Source: Acidimicrobiaceae bacterium (GTDB lineage: Bacteria; Actinomycetota; Acidimicrobiia; Acidimicrobiales; RAAP-2). Taken from it: a stretch of 7,643 nt of DNA. Location of the stretch: positions 13,051 to 20,693 of the forward strand of contig PLSY01000248.1 of the NCBI GenBank assembly GCA_003164275.1. Direction: 5' to 3'. Position 1 is the stretch's first letter, and each line of letters starts with the position of its first letter. Both the position numbers and the translations under genes were made by a program. Positions 1-5,828 of this stretch are shown one piece after another. The notes under the pieces were generated by a model, which ran no database searches, had not been told where the DNA came from, and saw nothing but the letters and a program-made list of their open reading frames with translations.

Positions 1-486
1 TTCATCTACGTGTTCAACGTCGACGAGGGTTCCCTTGGCGACGAGAGCCTGGCCCAGGAGCTCGCGGCCCTTGTGGCCCCGGCCGAGGTGGTCGTGGTCT
101 GCGCCCAGATCGAAGCAGAGGTCGCCGCACTCGACCCCGAGGATGCCTCCGAGCTCCTGGCCGGCTACGGCCAAGATGAGTCCGGGCTGGTTCAGCTGGT
201 CCACGTCGGGTTCAGGACCCTTGGCCTGCAGGCGTTCCTCACCGCCGGGCCGAAGGAGTCCCGGGCCTGGACCATCCACCAGGGGGACACCGCCCCGCAG
301 GCGGCTGGGACCATCCACACCGACTTCGAACGGGGATTCATCAAAGCCGAGATCGTCGGATTCGACGACCTGATCGAGGCGGGATCCCTGGCCGCCGTTC
401 GGGCTGCCGGCAAGGCTCGGGTCGAGGGCAAAGAGTACGTGATGCAGGACGGCGACGTCGTCGAGTTCCGGTTCAATGTGTCTTGA
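1..486 (+). CDS. ychF: YchF redox-regulated ATPase (Obg/TRAFAC class), C-terminal part
   Basis: This is the last 161 codons of a gene that starts before the window; family members are about 360 residues long. The visible part opens with FIYVFNVDEGSL, matching the segment near the end of the YchF nucleotide-binding domain. It runs through the helical region and ends in the TGS domain (about residues 74-161 of the visible part). Diagnostic pieces are LGLQAFLTAGPKE, RAWTIHQGDTAPQAAG, IHTDFERGFIKAE and YVMQDGDVVEFRFNVS, close to the conserved YchF C-terminus. YchF is a cytoplasmic ribosome-associated ATPase linked to stress and redox responses. It is a housekeeping gene with no evident tie to the hopanoid operon downstream. 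The GTG at position 10 is internal and not the true start. The reading frame is intact to the TGA at 484-486. Confidence 0.95.
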   Translation, partial: FIYVFNVDEGSLGDESLAQELAALVAPAEVVVVCAQIEAEVAALDPEDASELLAGYGQDESGLVQLVHVGFRTLGLQAFLTAGPKESRAWTIHQGDTAPQAAGTIHTDFERGFIKAEIVGFDDLIEAGSLAAVRAAGKARVEGKEYVMQDGDVVEFRFNVS

Positions 487-491
487 TCGGA

Positions 492-507
492 GGCCCTGTA
501 CGGGGCC
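492..507 (+). terminator. Weak stem-loop just after ychF
   Basis: GGCCC (492-496) and GGGCC (503-507) can pair around the 6-base loop TGTACG, starting five bases after the ychF stop. Only two thymines follow, so it lacks the usual U-tail. Terminators without U-tails are common in GC-rich actinobacteria, but a 5-bp GC stem also arises easily by chance. Position is the main argument. Confidence 0.3.
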
Positions 508-590
508 CTTGTGAGCCGAGAGGGTTTGCGCGCCTGGCGAGGTTGTCGGTCCTGCCGTCAGGCATCATTCGAGAAAAGACCGAAATGTTG

Positions 591-619
591 CTCAAGTAAC
601 CCCATTTCTGAGTCGATAG
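591..619 (+). promoter_or_regulatory. Candidate FliA/WhiG-type (sigma-28) promoter
   Basis: CTCAA at 591-595 is followed, after 16 bases, by GTCGATAG at 612-619. The FliA-type promoter consensus I recall from actinobacteria such as Actinoplanes is CTCA(A/C), 15-17 bases, GCCGATAA. The -35 element matches fully, the spacer is in range, and the -10 element matches 6 of 8 positions. Transcription would start about 6-9 bases after 619, at or just before the ATG at 628, giving a leaderless or nearly leaderless message. The consensus is from memory and could not be searched here. Confidence 0.5.
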
Positions 620-627
620 CGGTACCG

Positions 628-933
628 ATGAGTCCCACGCCCATTTGGCTCTCGCTCCCCGACGCCGCAGCCATGGCCAATGTTGATGTCGAGACCTTGC
701 GGGCAGCCATCTGCAGGGGGGACCTTCATCCTCGCAAGTTCGGATTGACGACCAAGATCGTCGACGCCGAACTCCTGCCGTGGATGCAGCGTCGCGACTA
801 TCAGCGGCCGACGCAACGCAAGCCAACCCGGACCAAGCAACTCAGACCAACGCCAGCCAACGAGCATCTGGACCAGTTCTCTGTCGACGCCTGGCTGAGC
901 CAGACATCCGTCCCTGGCCAGTCCCCCTGCTGA
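628..933 (+). CDS. Small helix-turn-helix (excisionase/MerR-like) DNA-binding protein
   Basis: The product is 101 residues. Residues about 8-54 (WLSLPDAAAMANVDVETLRA onward to ELLPWMQRR) have the pattern of an excisionase-type or helix_turn_helix_17 domain: a LSLPDAAAMA first helix, VDVETLRAAI recognition helix, a GDLHPRKFG wing and a final LLPWMQ helix. The rest (about 55-101) is basic, rich in Gln, Pro, Arg and Thr, and probably disordered. The ATG at 628 was chosen because the domain begins right after it, codon use is good from there, and a sigma-28-like promoter ends nine bases upstream. The in-frame GTG at 511 would add 39 residues of low-complexity, non-domain sequence and would include that promoter. 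No clear ribosome-binding site precedes 628, which suits a leaderless message. The target and role are unknown. No integrase or other phage gene is nearby, so an excisionase function is unlikely; a transcription factor is more likely. Confidence 0.7.
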   Translation: MSPTPIWLSLPDAAAMANVDVETLRAAICRGDLHPRKFGLTTKIVDAELLPWMQRRDYQRPTQRKPTRTKQLRPTPANEHLDQFSVDAWLSQTSVPGQSPC

Positions 934-1439
934 GGCGCAATTCTCCCGCTCAGTCCGATCTCTCCCTTCCCAGCCGTCCTCTTCGCCGTCAGTCCCGCCG
1001 CTGACCGGGGTGTGGCGGTGTCGGTCCGGCTGGCGAACGCACAGCCTGGGTTCTCAGAGCTTCGCTCGCCCCTCGTGTCCGGACCACCTCCTGTCGAGCC
1101 GCCTTTGGCCGGCCCGTCTCCGCTGAGAACATCGGACGACGCAGGGGCCGTCTTTCCAGCCGTCGTAGATATGCTTCGCCCGCGAACTACTCATCGGGCC
1201 TCACCTCGCCCGGCCACCGGCATCCGTCCTCCGCTAGTCCTTCTCGGAGAGGGCATCAACCGGGGTCGGAGGGCTGCCAGGCACGCCAGGCTGGAGAGGC
1301 TGGGGCTCGGGATCGACGGGGATGGGCTCAGATGGCGGGGGAACGGTCATCTCTTGGCGCTACCCGAACCGACACCCGGTAAAACGATGCCGACCTCAGT
1401 CCCGGGCGTGCAGGCTGTTCGTTCCGGGTAGGAAGGATG

Positions 1440-1484
1440 CGTCGGGTCCGGACGGCGGATTGCCTCCTCGGTCCGGACCCGACG
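1440..1484. terminator. Strong perfect stem-loop, possible terminator
   Basis: GTCGGGTCCGGAC (1441-1453) and GTCCGGACCCGAC (1471-1483) are perfect reverse complements, and C1440 with G1484 adds a fourteenth pair. The loop is 17 bases and holds a possible small inner hairpin (GGC 1454-1456 with GCC 1462-1464). No U-tail follows on the + strand; the - strand side is mildly pyrimidine-rich (CATCCTTCC). Each arm contains the 8-base palindrome GTCCGGAC. It lies between the small helix-turn-helix gene and the fused regulator, where a terminator without a U-tail would make sense. It could instead be part of a structured RNA or a protein-binding site. Confidence 0.45.
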
Positions 1485-1747
1485 TCAGCTCAACGCGTTG
1501 GCACCTGGTGGACCGAGGTGAGCGCAGACATCTGTGTGGCGGCCCTGCCCCGAGCACTGGTGTTGCCTGGGTGATGGCCCGAGGCATGAGCGACGGTGGG
1601 CGATTGGCGAGACGGGCCATGGTTGACCACAGGCTTCTCGGTGTTGAAGAGGCGTTTCGCCGCCTCGGCCAGAGGCCCCTCGCCTGCCGGTGCATGTGGG
1701 ACATTCCTCTGGCAAACTGAGTGGGAGGCTCGTGCCACCGATGACCC

Positions 1748-1753
1748 AGGAGG
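1748..1753 (+). promoter_or_regulatory. Ribosome-binding site that fixes the regulator start
   Basis: AGGAGG lies four bases before the ATG at 1758. It is the best Shine-Dalgarno match in the area and argues against the in-frame upstream ATG at 1596 and the in-frame codons at 1776 (GTG) and 1788 (ATG). The spacing is slightly short but workable. Confidence 0.7.
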
Positions 1754-1757
1754 GCGG

Positions 1758-2600
1758 ATGACACGCAAACGAGGGGTGTCAGACGAGATGGAGGGAGTGC
1801 TGCCCGTTCCTATCGCCGCTCCCATCGACGAGCCGCTGCTGTTGACCGTCGGCGAGCTTGCCGCCGCCGCCGGAGTCTCGGTGGCCAGCGTCCACCACTA
1901 CCGGCGAATGTTCCTGCTGCCGCCTTCAGTGGCGGTATCGAGACGCCTGCTCTTCGACCAGCAGCACGTCGAGGCCCTGAACCTGATCCGCCTTTTGAGG
2001 GAGCGTTGGAGCATCTCCTTGCCGGTCATCGGTGAGCTGTTGCCCGAGTTACTGGCCTTGGAGCGCCAGGGACCGCTCTCCACCGAGGAGTGGGACCGTG
2101 TCCTGACCGAGCGGCTGGACCGTTCCAAGGCGTCGCTCGCCGCCGCCCGCCTGGTCGTCGAGGCGCGCATGCTGTTCGCCGGGGAGGGCTATGGCGCGGT
2201 CAACGTGGCCCAGATCTGCGAAGCGGCGGGGATCGCCAAGGGCTCGTTCTACCTGTACTTCGGGTCGAAGCAGGAGATCTTCCTCGCTGCTGCTCTCTCC
2301 ACCGTCGACGCGGTGGGAGATGGGCTGGATGCCCTCCACGAACCGATGAGCGAGCGAAAGGCCATCGCCGAGCTCGCCACCCTGCTCCGTCCCTTCGTGC
2401 CCCTCTACCTTGAGGTCATCACGAGAGAGCTGAGGGGCGAGACGGACGTGGCAGGCATCGCCCTCGGCATCACCGAAGGCATCGCCGGTCGGGTGTCCCC
2501 CCATCTGCTGGCCAAGGGCCAGAGCGCTCTCGACGCCAGTCGACGGGTGGCCGGAGCGGCGTTGCTGCGCCTGCTGCGGCCGTCGATGGGACTCGGCTGA
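1758..2600 (+). CDS. Transcriptional regulator with fused MerR-type and TetR-type DNA-binding domains
   Basis: The product is 280 residues. Residues about 28-98 look like a MerR-type helix-turn-helix: LLTVGELAAAAGVSVASVHH, then YRRMFLLPP, a wing ending RRLLFDQQHVEAL, and helices resembling IRLLRERWSISLPVIGELL. Residues about 127-180 look like a TetR N-terminal domain, with VNVAQICEAAGIAKGSFYLY and YFGSKQEIF (about 149-175) typical of the TetR recognition helix. Residues about 181-280 are helical and probably form the ligand-binding and dimerisation domain, shorter than in many TetR proteins. The linker (about 99-126) is charged and may be coiled. Start choice rests on the AGGAGG at 1748. It is codirectional with the hopanoid operon, whose promoter begins about 60 bases after its stop. 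This makes it a likely local regulator of that operon, itself, or both; the ligand is unknown. A rare TTA leucine codon occurs at residue 98. Confidence 0.85.
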   Translation: MTRKRGVSDEMEGVLPVPIAAPIDEPLLLTVGELAAAAGVSVASVHHYRRMFLLPPSVAVSRRLLFDQQHVEALNLIRLLRERWSISLPVIGELLPELLALERQGPLSTEEWDRVLTERLDRSKASLAAARLVVEARMLFAGEGYGAVNVAQICEAAGIAKGSFYLYFGSKQEIFLAAALSTVDAVGDGLDALHEPMSERKAIAELATLLRPFVPLYLEVITRELRGETDVAGIALGITEGIAGRVSPHLLAKGQSALDASRRVAGAALLRLLRPSMGLG

Positions 2601-2646
2601 CGGTTCCTCGGACCAAAAGCTCCGGCCTTCCGAAAGCACGTGCATG

Positions 2647-2660
2647 ACCCCCGGCGGGGT
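2647..2660 (+). terminator. Small GC hairpin after the regulator gene
   Basis: ACCCC (2647-2651) and GGGGT (2656-2660) pair around CGGC and are followed by GTTT. It lies 46 bases after the regulator stop and just before the operon's -35 box. It could weakly terminate regulator transcripts, but the stem is only five pairs. Confidence 0.25.
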
Positions 2661-2662
2661 GT

Positions 2663-2690
2663 TTGACGTCAACGTAAATCCACGTATAAC
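2663..2690 (+). promoter_or_regulatory. Predicted sigma-70-type promoter of the hopanoid operon
   Basis: TTGACG (2663-2668) and TATAAC (2685-2690) are each one base off the -35 and -10 consensus and are separated by 16 bases. Transcription would start near 2697, giving a leader of about 40 bases before the GTG of hpnC. This patch is also the most A/T-rich stretch nearby, as expected for a promoter. The normal spacer length argues against MerR-style activation, which usually acts on 19-20-base spacers. Confidence 0.75.
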
Positions 2691-2703
2691 AATGGTAGAC
2701 GTC
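2663..2703. promoter_or_regulatory. Candidate operator: TTGACGTCAA palindrome plus second GACGTC
   Basis: The perfect 10-base palindrome TTGACGTCAA (2663-2672) covers the -35 box. A second GACGTC at 2698-2703 lies at the predicted start site, centred 33 bases (about three helical turns) away. Additional ACGT cores sit at 2672-2675 and 2682-2685, and GCACGTGC at 2636-2643. Palindromes of this kind are typical of TetR-family operators, and binding here would block RNA polymerase. The adjacent MerR/TetR fusion is the obvious candidate to bind, by inference only. Confidence 0.5.
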
Positions 2704-2721
2704 GGGTCACTGCAACTACAC

Positions 2722-2727
2722 GGAAGG
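2722..2727 (+). promoter_or_regulatory. Ribosome-binding site of hpnC, favouring a GTG start
   Basis: GGAAGG lies ten bases before the GTG at 2738 but 22 bases before the in-frame ATG at 2750, so it supports the GTG. It is inside the right arm of the 11-bp inverted repeat. Confidence 0.6.
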
Positions 2728-2737
2728 CCGGCCGAGC

Positions 2738-3613
2738 GTGACAACTTCGATGGAGGTCATTCCCTCCCTTCCGGGACTCGATCCGGGCACTGTCCTTGCA
2801 CAGGCCCAGAGTGAGAACTTCCGGGTGGCCTCCCGGTTGCTCCCCCGTCGGGTCCGCGGCCATCTGCTCGCCATCTACGGCTTCGCCCGCCTCACCGACG
2901 ACATCGGCGACGAGTCGATGGGCGACCGGCTGGCGCAGCTGGACTGGCTGGAGGCTGATGTAGGGCGCGCCCGGGCCGGGGAGGCGCTCCATCCCATCGT
3001 CCGCCGACTAGCCCCCACCATCGAGGAGCTCGACCTCTCGCTCGAGCCGTTCAACAACCTGATCCAAGCCAATCGGATCGACCAGAGCGTCTCGCGCTAC
3101 GAGACGTTCGAGGACCTCGTCGGGTACTGCCAGCTCTCGGCTGTTCCGGTCGGTCGGCTCGTCCTCTCGGTCTTCGGGGCCAACATCCCCGAACGCCTCG
3201 CTGACTCGGACAATGTCTGTATCGGGCTCCAGATCGTCGAGCATCTCCAAGATGTGGCCGAGGATGCGGCCAGAGGACGCATCTACCTGCCGCAGCGGGA
3301 GCTGCGGGCGGCCGGCGTGGAAGACTCGGAGCTTCTCGTCGGGCCCACCCGACCGGCGTTGCAGCGGGTTGTGGCCGTCCAGGCTGCCCGGGCCCGCCGG
3401 CTCCTCGATTCGGGCCGTGCCCTGGCCGCCACCCTTCCCCCCGCCCAGCGGGTGGCAGTTGCCGGCTTCGCCGGAGGTGGCCTCGCCGCTCTCGACGCAC
3501 TTCAAGATGGTGGCTTCGACGTGGCCGGGCTCCGCAACCGGCCCGGACCCATGAAGGTGACCGTGCGGATGCTCGACGTACTGGCCCGGCCAACGACCGG
3601 CGGGGCGGCGTGA
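2738..3613 (+). CDS. hpnC: HpnC, presqualene diphosphate to hydroxysqualene converting enzyme
   Basis: The 291-residue product belongs to the squalene/phytoene synthase family, at normal length. The HpnC pattern is seen in SENFRVASRLLPRRVRGHLL (about residues 25-44), YGFARLTDDIGDE (47-59, first aspartate-rich motif D54, D55, D58) and the second motif VEHLQDVAEDAARGRIYLP (167-185, D172 and D176). The HLQDVAED form separates HpnC from its paralogue HpnD, which has ILRDVVED. In the established three-step route, HpnC converts presqualene diphosphate to hydroxysqualene in the cytoplasm or at the membrane. It is the first gene of the operon and overlaps hpnD by four bases (GTGA). The GTG start is chosen for its spacing from GGAAGG; the ATG at 2750 would remove only four residues, upstream of any conserved sequence. 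Confidence 0.93.
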   Translation: MTTSMEVIPSLPGLDPGTVLAQAQSENFRVASRLLPRRVRGHLLAIYGFARLTDDIGDESMGDRLAQLDWLEADVGRARAGEALHPIVRRLAPTIEELDLSLEPFNNLIQANRIDQSVSRYETFEDLVGYCQLSAVPVGRLVLSVFGANIPERLADSDNVCIGLQIVEHLQDVAEDAARGRIYLPQRELRAAGVEDSELLVGPTRPALQRVVAVQAARARRLLDSGRALAATLPPAQRVAVAGFAGGGLAALDALQDGGFDVAGLRNRPGPMKVTVRMLDVLARPTTGGAA

Positions 3614-4449
3614 ACGTCGAAGAGGCGTATCGCCAGTGCGAGACGATCACCCGGGTGGAGGCGAAGAACTTCGCTTACGGCATCCGCCTGCTCCACCGGC
3701 CTGAGCGCCAGGCCCTGTCGGCGGTCTATGCCCTGGCCCGGCGCATCGACGACATCGGTGACGGGGAGGCTTCGGCCTCCGAGCGATTCGCCGAGCTCGC
3801 CGATGTCCGCAAGTCCCTCGAGTCACTGTCCGTCGACGGTGACGATCCGGTGATGGTGGCCGTGGCTCATGCCAGCCAGCGCTACGACCTGCCGCTCGCT
3901 GCCTTCGGCGACCTGATCGACGGATGCGAGATGGATGTGGCGGGAACCTACTACGCCACCATCGATGACCTCGTTTCGTACTGTCGACGCGTGGCTGGCT
4001 CCGTCGGACGACTGTCGCTGGCTGTCTTCGGAGTGGCCGACCGGGATCAGGCCGATCCCATCGCCGACGACCTCGGAGTCGCACTCCAGCTCACCAACAT
4101 CCTGCGCGACGTGGTGGAGGACAGGGAGAGGGGTCGGGTGTACCTGCCGGCCGACGATGCCGACGCCGTCGGCTGCCAACCGGACCTCCGCGGCCCACAG
4201 GGACCGATCGCCGACCTCGTGGCCTTCGAGTGCGTACGGGCCCGCGAGTGGTTCGACCGCGGCCTCGCCCTCCTGCCTCTTCTCGACGCCCGGAGCAGGG
4301 CCTGCGTCTCAGCCATGGCCGGCATCTACCGCCACCTCCTCCATCGCATCGAGCGGGACCCTATGGCTGTCACGCAACGACGGGTCTCGCTTCCGGTCTG
4401 GGAGAAAGCGGGCATCGCCGCCCGCAGCCTGGCCGGGCGGACGCCATGA
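3610..4449 (+). CDS. hpnD: HpnD, presqualene diphosphate synthase
   Basis: The 279-residue product is a squalene/phytoene synthase family enzyme that joins two farnesyl diphosphates into presqualene diphosphate, the substrate of HpnC. Both magnesium-binding motifs are intact: ALARRIDDIGDGE (41-53, with D47, D48 and D51) and LGVALQLTNILRDVVEDRER (155-174, with D167 and D171), followed by GRVYLP. YCRRVAGSVGRL (124-135) is the usual substrate-pocket segment, and the C-terminal part has the normal helices with VSLPVWEKAG near the end. The GTG start overlaps the hpnC stop by four bases; GGCGGGG just upstream may serve as a ribosome-binding site. HpnC and HpnD are ancient paralogues, so the pair probably arose by duplication. 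Phytoene synthase would be the main alternative, but the context argues for squalene. Confidence 0.93.
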   Translation: MNVEEAYRQCETITRVEAKNFAYGIRLLHRPERQALSAVYALARRIDDIGDGEASASERFAELADVRKSLESLSVDGDDPVMVAVAHASQRYDLPLAAFGDLIDGCEMDVAGTYYATIDDLVSYCRRVAGSVGRLSLAVFGVADRDQADPIADDLGVALQLTNILRDVVEDRERGRVYLPADDADAVGCQPDLRGPQGPIADLVAFECVRAREWFDRGLALLPLLDARSRACVSAMAGIYRHLLHRIERDPMAVTQRRVSLPVWEKAGIAARSLAGRTP

Positions 4450-5828
4450 GCGGCCTGCGCGTCGCCGTCATCGGAGGCGGTCTGGCCGGCGTCAGCGCCG
4501 CACTGGCTGCCGCCGACAGTGGGGCAGAGGTCGTGCTGTTCGAGCGCCGATCGAGGCTCGGCGGCCTCACCTGGTCTTTTGCCCGTAAGGGCCTGTGGTT
4601 CGACAACGGGCAACACGTGTTCCTCCGCTGTTGTACGGCGTATCGCTCGTTCCTCCAGCGCATCGGGGCCAGCGACCAAGTGGTCATCCAGCCTCGCTTG
4701 GACGTCCCGGTGCTCGCCCCGGGCGGAGTGGAGTCGTCGATCAGCCGGTCCGATCTGCCGACGCCCCTGCATCTGGCCGCCTCCCTCGCCCGCTACCGGC
4801 ATCTGACCCTCTGGGAGCGGGCCAGCCTGGCCCGGGCCGTTCTGCCCTTGATGCGGCTCGACGCCGACGACCCGGCACTCGACCAGGTGAGCTTCGGTGA
4901 GTGGCTGGCCGGACACGGCCAGAGCGCCCACGCCGTCGCCAACCTCTGGGACCTGATCGCACTCCCGACTCTCAACGTCACCTCCGCGGAAGCGTCACTG
5001 GCCATGGCCGTCAAGGTCTTCCGCACCGGTCTGCTGGATGACAACGACGGCGGTGACATGGGGTGGTCGGCCGTGCCCCTCCGCCAGCTCCATGCTGAGA
5101 ACGCCACTCGTGCCCTTGACCGGGCCGGAGTCGAGCTGCGCTTCCTCACCCGGGTCGACCACGTCGCGCCGACCGATGACGGAGGCTGGACGGTGACGAC
5201 CGAGGGGGACGGCGGCCCCTCGTTCCCGGTCGATGCCGCCATCGTCGCCACCCCTCCCCGAACAGCGGCACAACTCATGCCCGAGGGCGCCATCGGCCCG
5301 GTGGCCGGACTGGGTGAGTCACCCATCGTGAACATCCACCTGGTCCTCGACCGGAAGGTCACCGACCTTCCCCTGGCCGCTTGCGTCGCCTCACCGGTGC
5401 AGTTCGTCTTCGATCGCACGGCATCATCGGGGGTGGACAGCGGACAGTGCCTCGCCATCTCGTTGTCAGGGGCCGACCGGTTCATAGGGCAGAGGCCCGA
5501 GGAACTGGTGAGGACGTTCCATCAGGCACTCGGCGACATCTTTCCGGCGGCCCGCAATGCCGTGCTGGTGGACGGCGCCGTCAGTCGTGAGCACGCAGCC
5601 ACCTTTCGCCCCGCCCCCGGCACCGGCGCCCTCCGCCCTCCGGCCCGCACCAGTTTTCCTGGTCTGGCGGTGGCCGGGGCGTGGTGCGACACCGGCTGGC
5701 CAGCGACGATGGAGGGGGCGGTCCGCAGTGGGAACTCGGCCGCCTCGGTGGCTGTCGGCCACCTGTCCTCCTCTCGGTCACGGGGCCCGACGGGCGATGG
5801 CTCCCTCCTCGAGGGGGCAGCCCCATGA
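4446..5828 (+). CDS. hpnE: HpnE, FAD-dependent hydroxysqualene dehydroxylase
   Basis: The 460-residue product is an amine oxidase/phytoene desaturase-like flavoprotein. The N-terminus has the FAD-binding Rossmann motif VAVIGGGLAGVSAALAAA (about 6-23), an acidic residue ending strand two (LFERR) and the following RLGGLTWSF. The C-terminus has a second FAD-contacting motif, AGAWCDTGWPATMEGAVRSG (about 408-428), which closely resembles HpnE proteins. HpnE reduces hydroxysqualene to squalene, completing the HpnD-HpnC-HpnE route that replaces a single squalene synthase. The ATG at 4446 overlaps the hpnD stop (ATGA) and lies right before the Rossmann motif, so the longer upstream in-frame extension, which lies inside hpnD, is not real. 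The region after residue 428 (about 30 residues) is a hydrophilic tail, probably unstructured. Older annotations would call it phytoene dehydrogenase. Confidence 0.92.
   Translation: MSGLRVAVIGGGLAGVSAALAAADSGAEVVLFERRSRLGGLTWSFARKGLWFDNGQHVFLRCCTAYRSFLQRIGASDQVVIQPRLDVPVLAPGGVESSISRSDLPTPLHLAASLARYRHLTLWERASLARAVLPLMRLDADDPALDQVSFGEWLAGHGQSAHAVANLWDLIALPTLNVTSAEASLAMAVKVFRTGLLDDNDGGDMGWSAVPLRQLHAENATRALDRAGVELRFLTRVDHVAPTDDGGWTVTTEGDGGPSFPVDAAIVATPPRTAAQLMPEGAIGPVAGLGESPIVNIHLVLDRKVTDLPLAACVASPVQFVFDRTASSGVDSGQCLAISLSGADRFIGQRPEELVRTFHQALGDIFPAARNAVLVDGAVSREHAATFRPAPGTGALRPPARTSFPGLAVAGAWCDTGWPATMEGAVRSGNSAASVAVGHLSSSRSRGPTGDGSLLEGAAP

Larger units (their letters stand above)
934..1757. other. 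Non-coding or degenerate stretch of about 820 bases
   Basis: No reading frame here resembles a known family, and open frames on both strands show weak third-position G/C bias compared with the flanking genes. I found no tRNA, rRNA, CRISPR repeat or transposase remnant. What it does hold is a strong stem-loop (1440-1484), three copies of the palindrome GTCCGGAC (1077-1084, 1446-1453, 1471-1478), an 8-bp inverted repeat GTTCTCAG/CTGAGAAC (1050-1057 and 1123-1130), and two mutually exclusive small hairpins at 1649-1676. The last part must contain the promoter of the regulator gene, but no convincing -35/-10 pair was seen. It may be an old, decayed gene or contain an unrecognised small RNA. Confidence 0.5.
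2622..2731. repeat. Perfect 11-bp inverted repeat flanking the operon promoter
   Basis: CCGGCCTTCCG (2622-2632) is the exact reverse complement of CGGAAGGCCGG (2721-2731), with 88 bases between. The right arm contains GGAAGG, the likely ribosome-binding site of hpnC. A transcript reading through from the regulator gene would carry both arms and could hide this site; a transcript starting at the operon promoter (about 2697) would carry only the right arm. Confidence 0.5.

Noticed and set aside
511..627. Upstream extension of the small helix-turn-helix protein from the GTG at 511
   Set aside because: The extension is low-complexity, rich in Arg, Ser and Cys, and covers the sigma-28-like promoter.
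628..933. Reading the small helix-turn-helix protein as a phage excisionase marking an integrated element
   Set aside because: No integrase, attachment-site repeat, tRNA or other phage gene is in view; this fold is also widely used by chromosomal regulators.
1012..1431. Open frame of 139 codons on the + strand between the small helix-turn-helix gene and the regulator
   Set aside because: No family resemblance, proline- and arginine-rich composition typical of random GC-rich sequence, weak third-position G/C bias and no ribosome-binding site.
1370..1440. Possible tRNA or SRP/RNase P-like RNA (GGTTCG-like and GGAAGGA segments)
   Set aside because: The segments lack the flanking stems and conserved bases that those RNAs require on either strand.
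1596..1757. Upstream in-frame extension of the regulator from the ATG at 1596
   Set aside because: The added 54 residues have no domain character, no ribosome-binding site precedes 1596, and AGGAGG sits properly before 1758.
1490..1825. Open frame of 111 codons on the - strand overlapping the regulator start
   Set aside because: Its first part overlaps the regulator gene and its ribosome-binding site. The remainder has a mildly coding-like look but no recognisable domain; at best a relic.
3051..3650. Long - strand open frames opposite hpnC and hpnD, and similar ones opposite hpnE, the prenyl synthase and shc
   Set aside because: They are antisense shadows caused by high G/C at third codon positions; the + strand genes are conserved enzymes.
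4230..4445. In-frame extension of hpnE into hpnD
   Set aside because: It lies inside hpnD in another frame; the flavin-binding motif begins just after the ATG at 4446.
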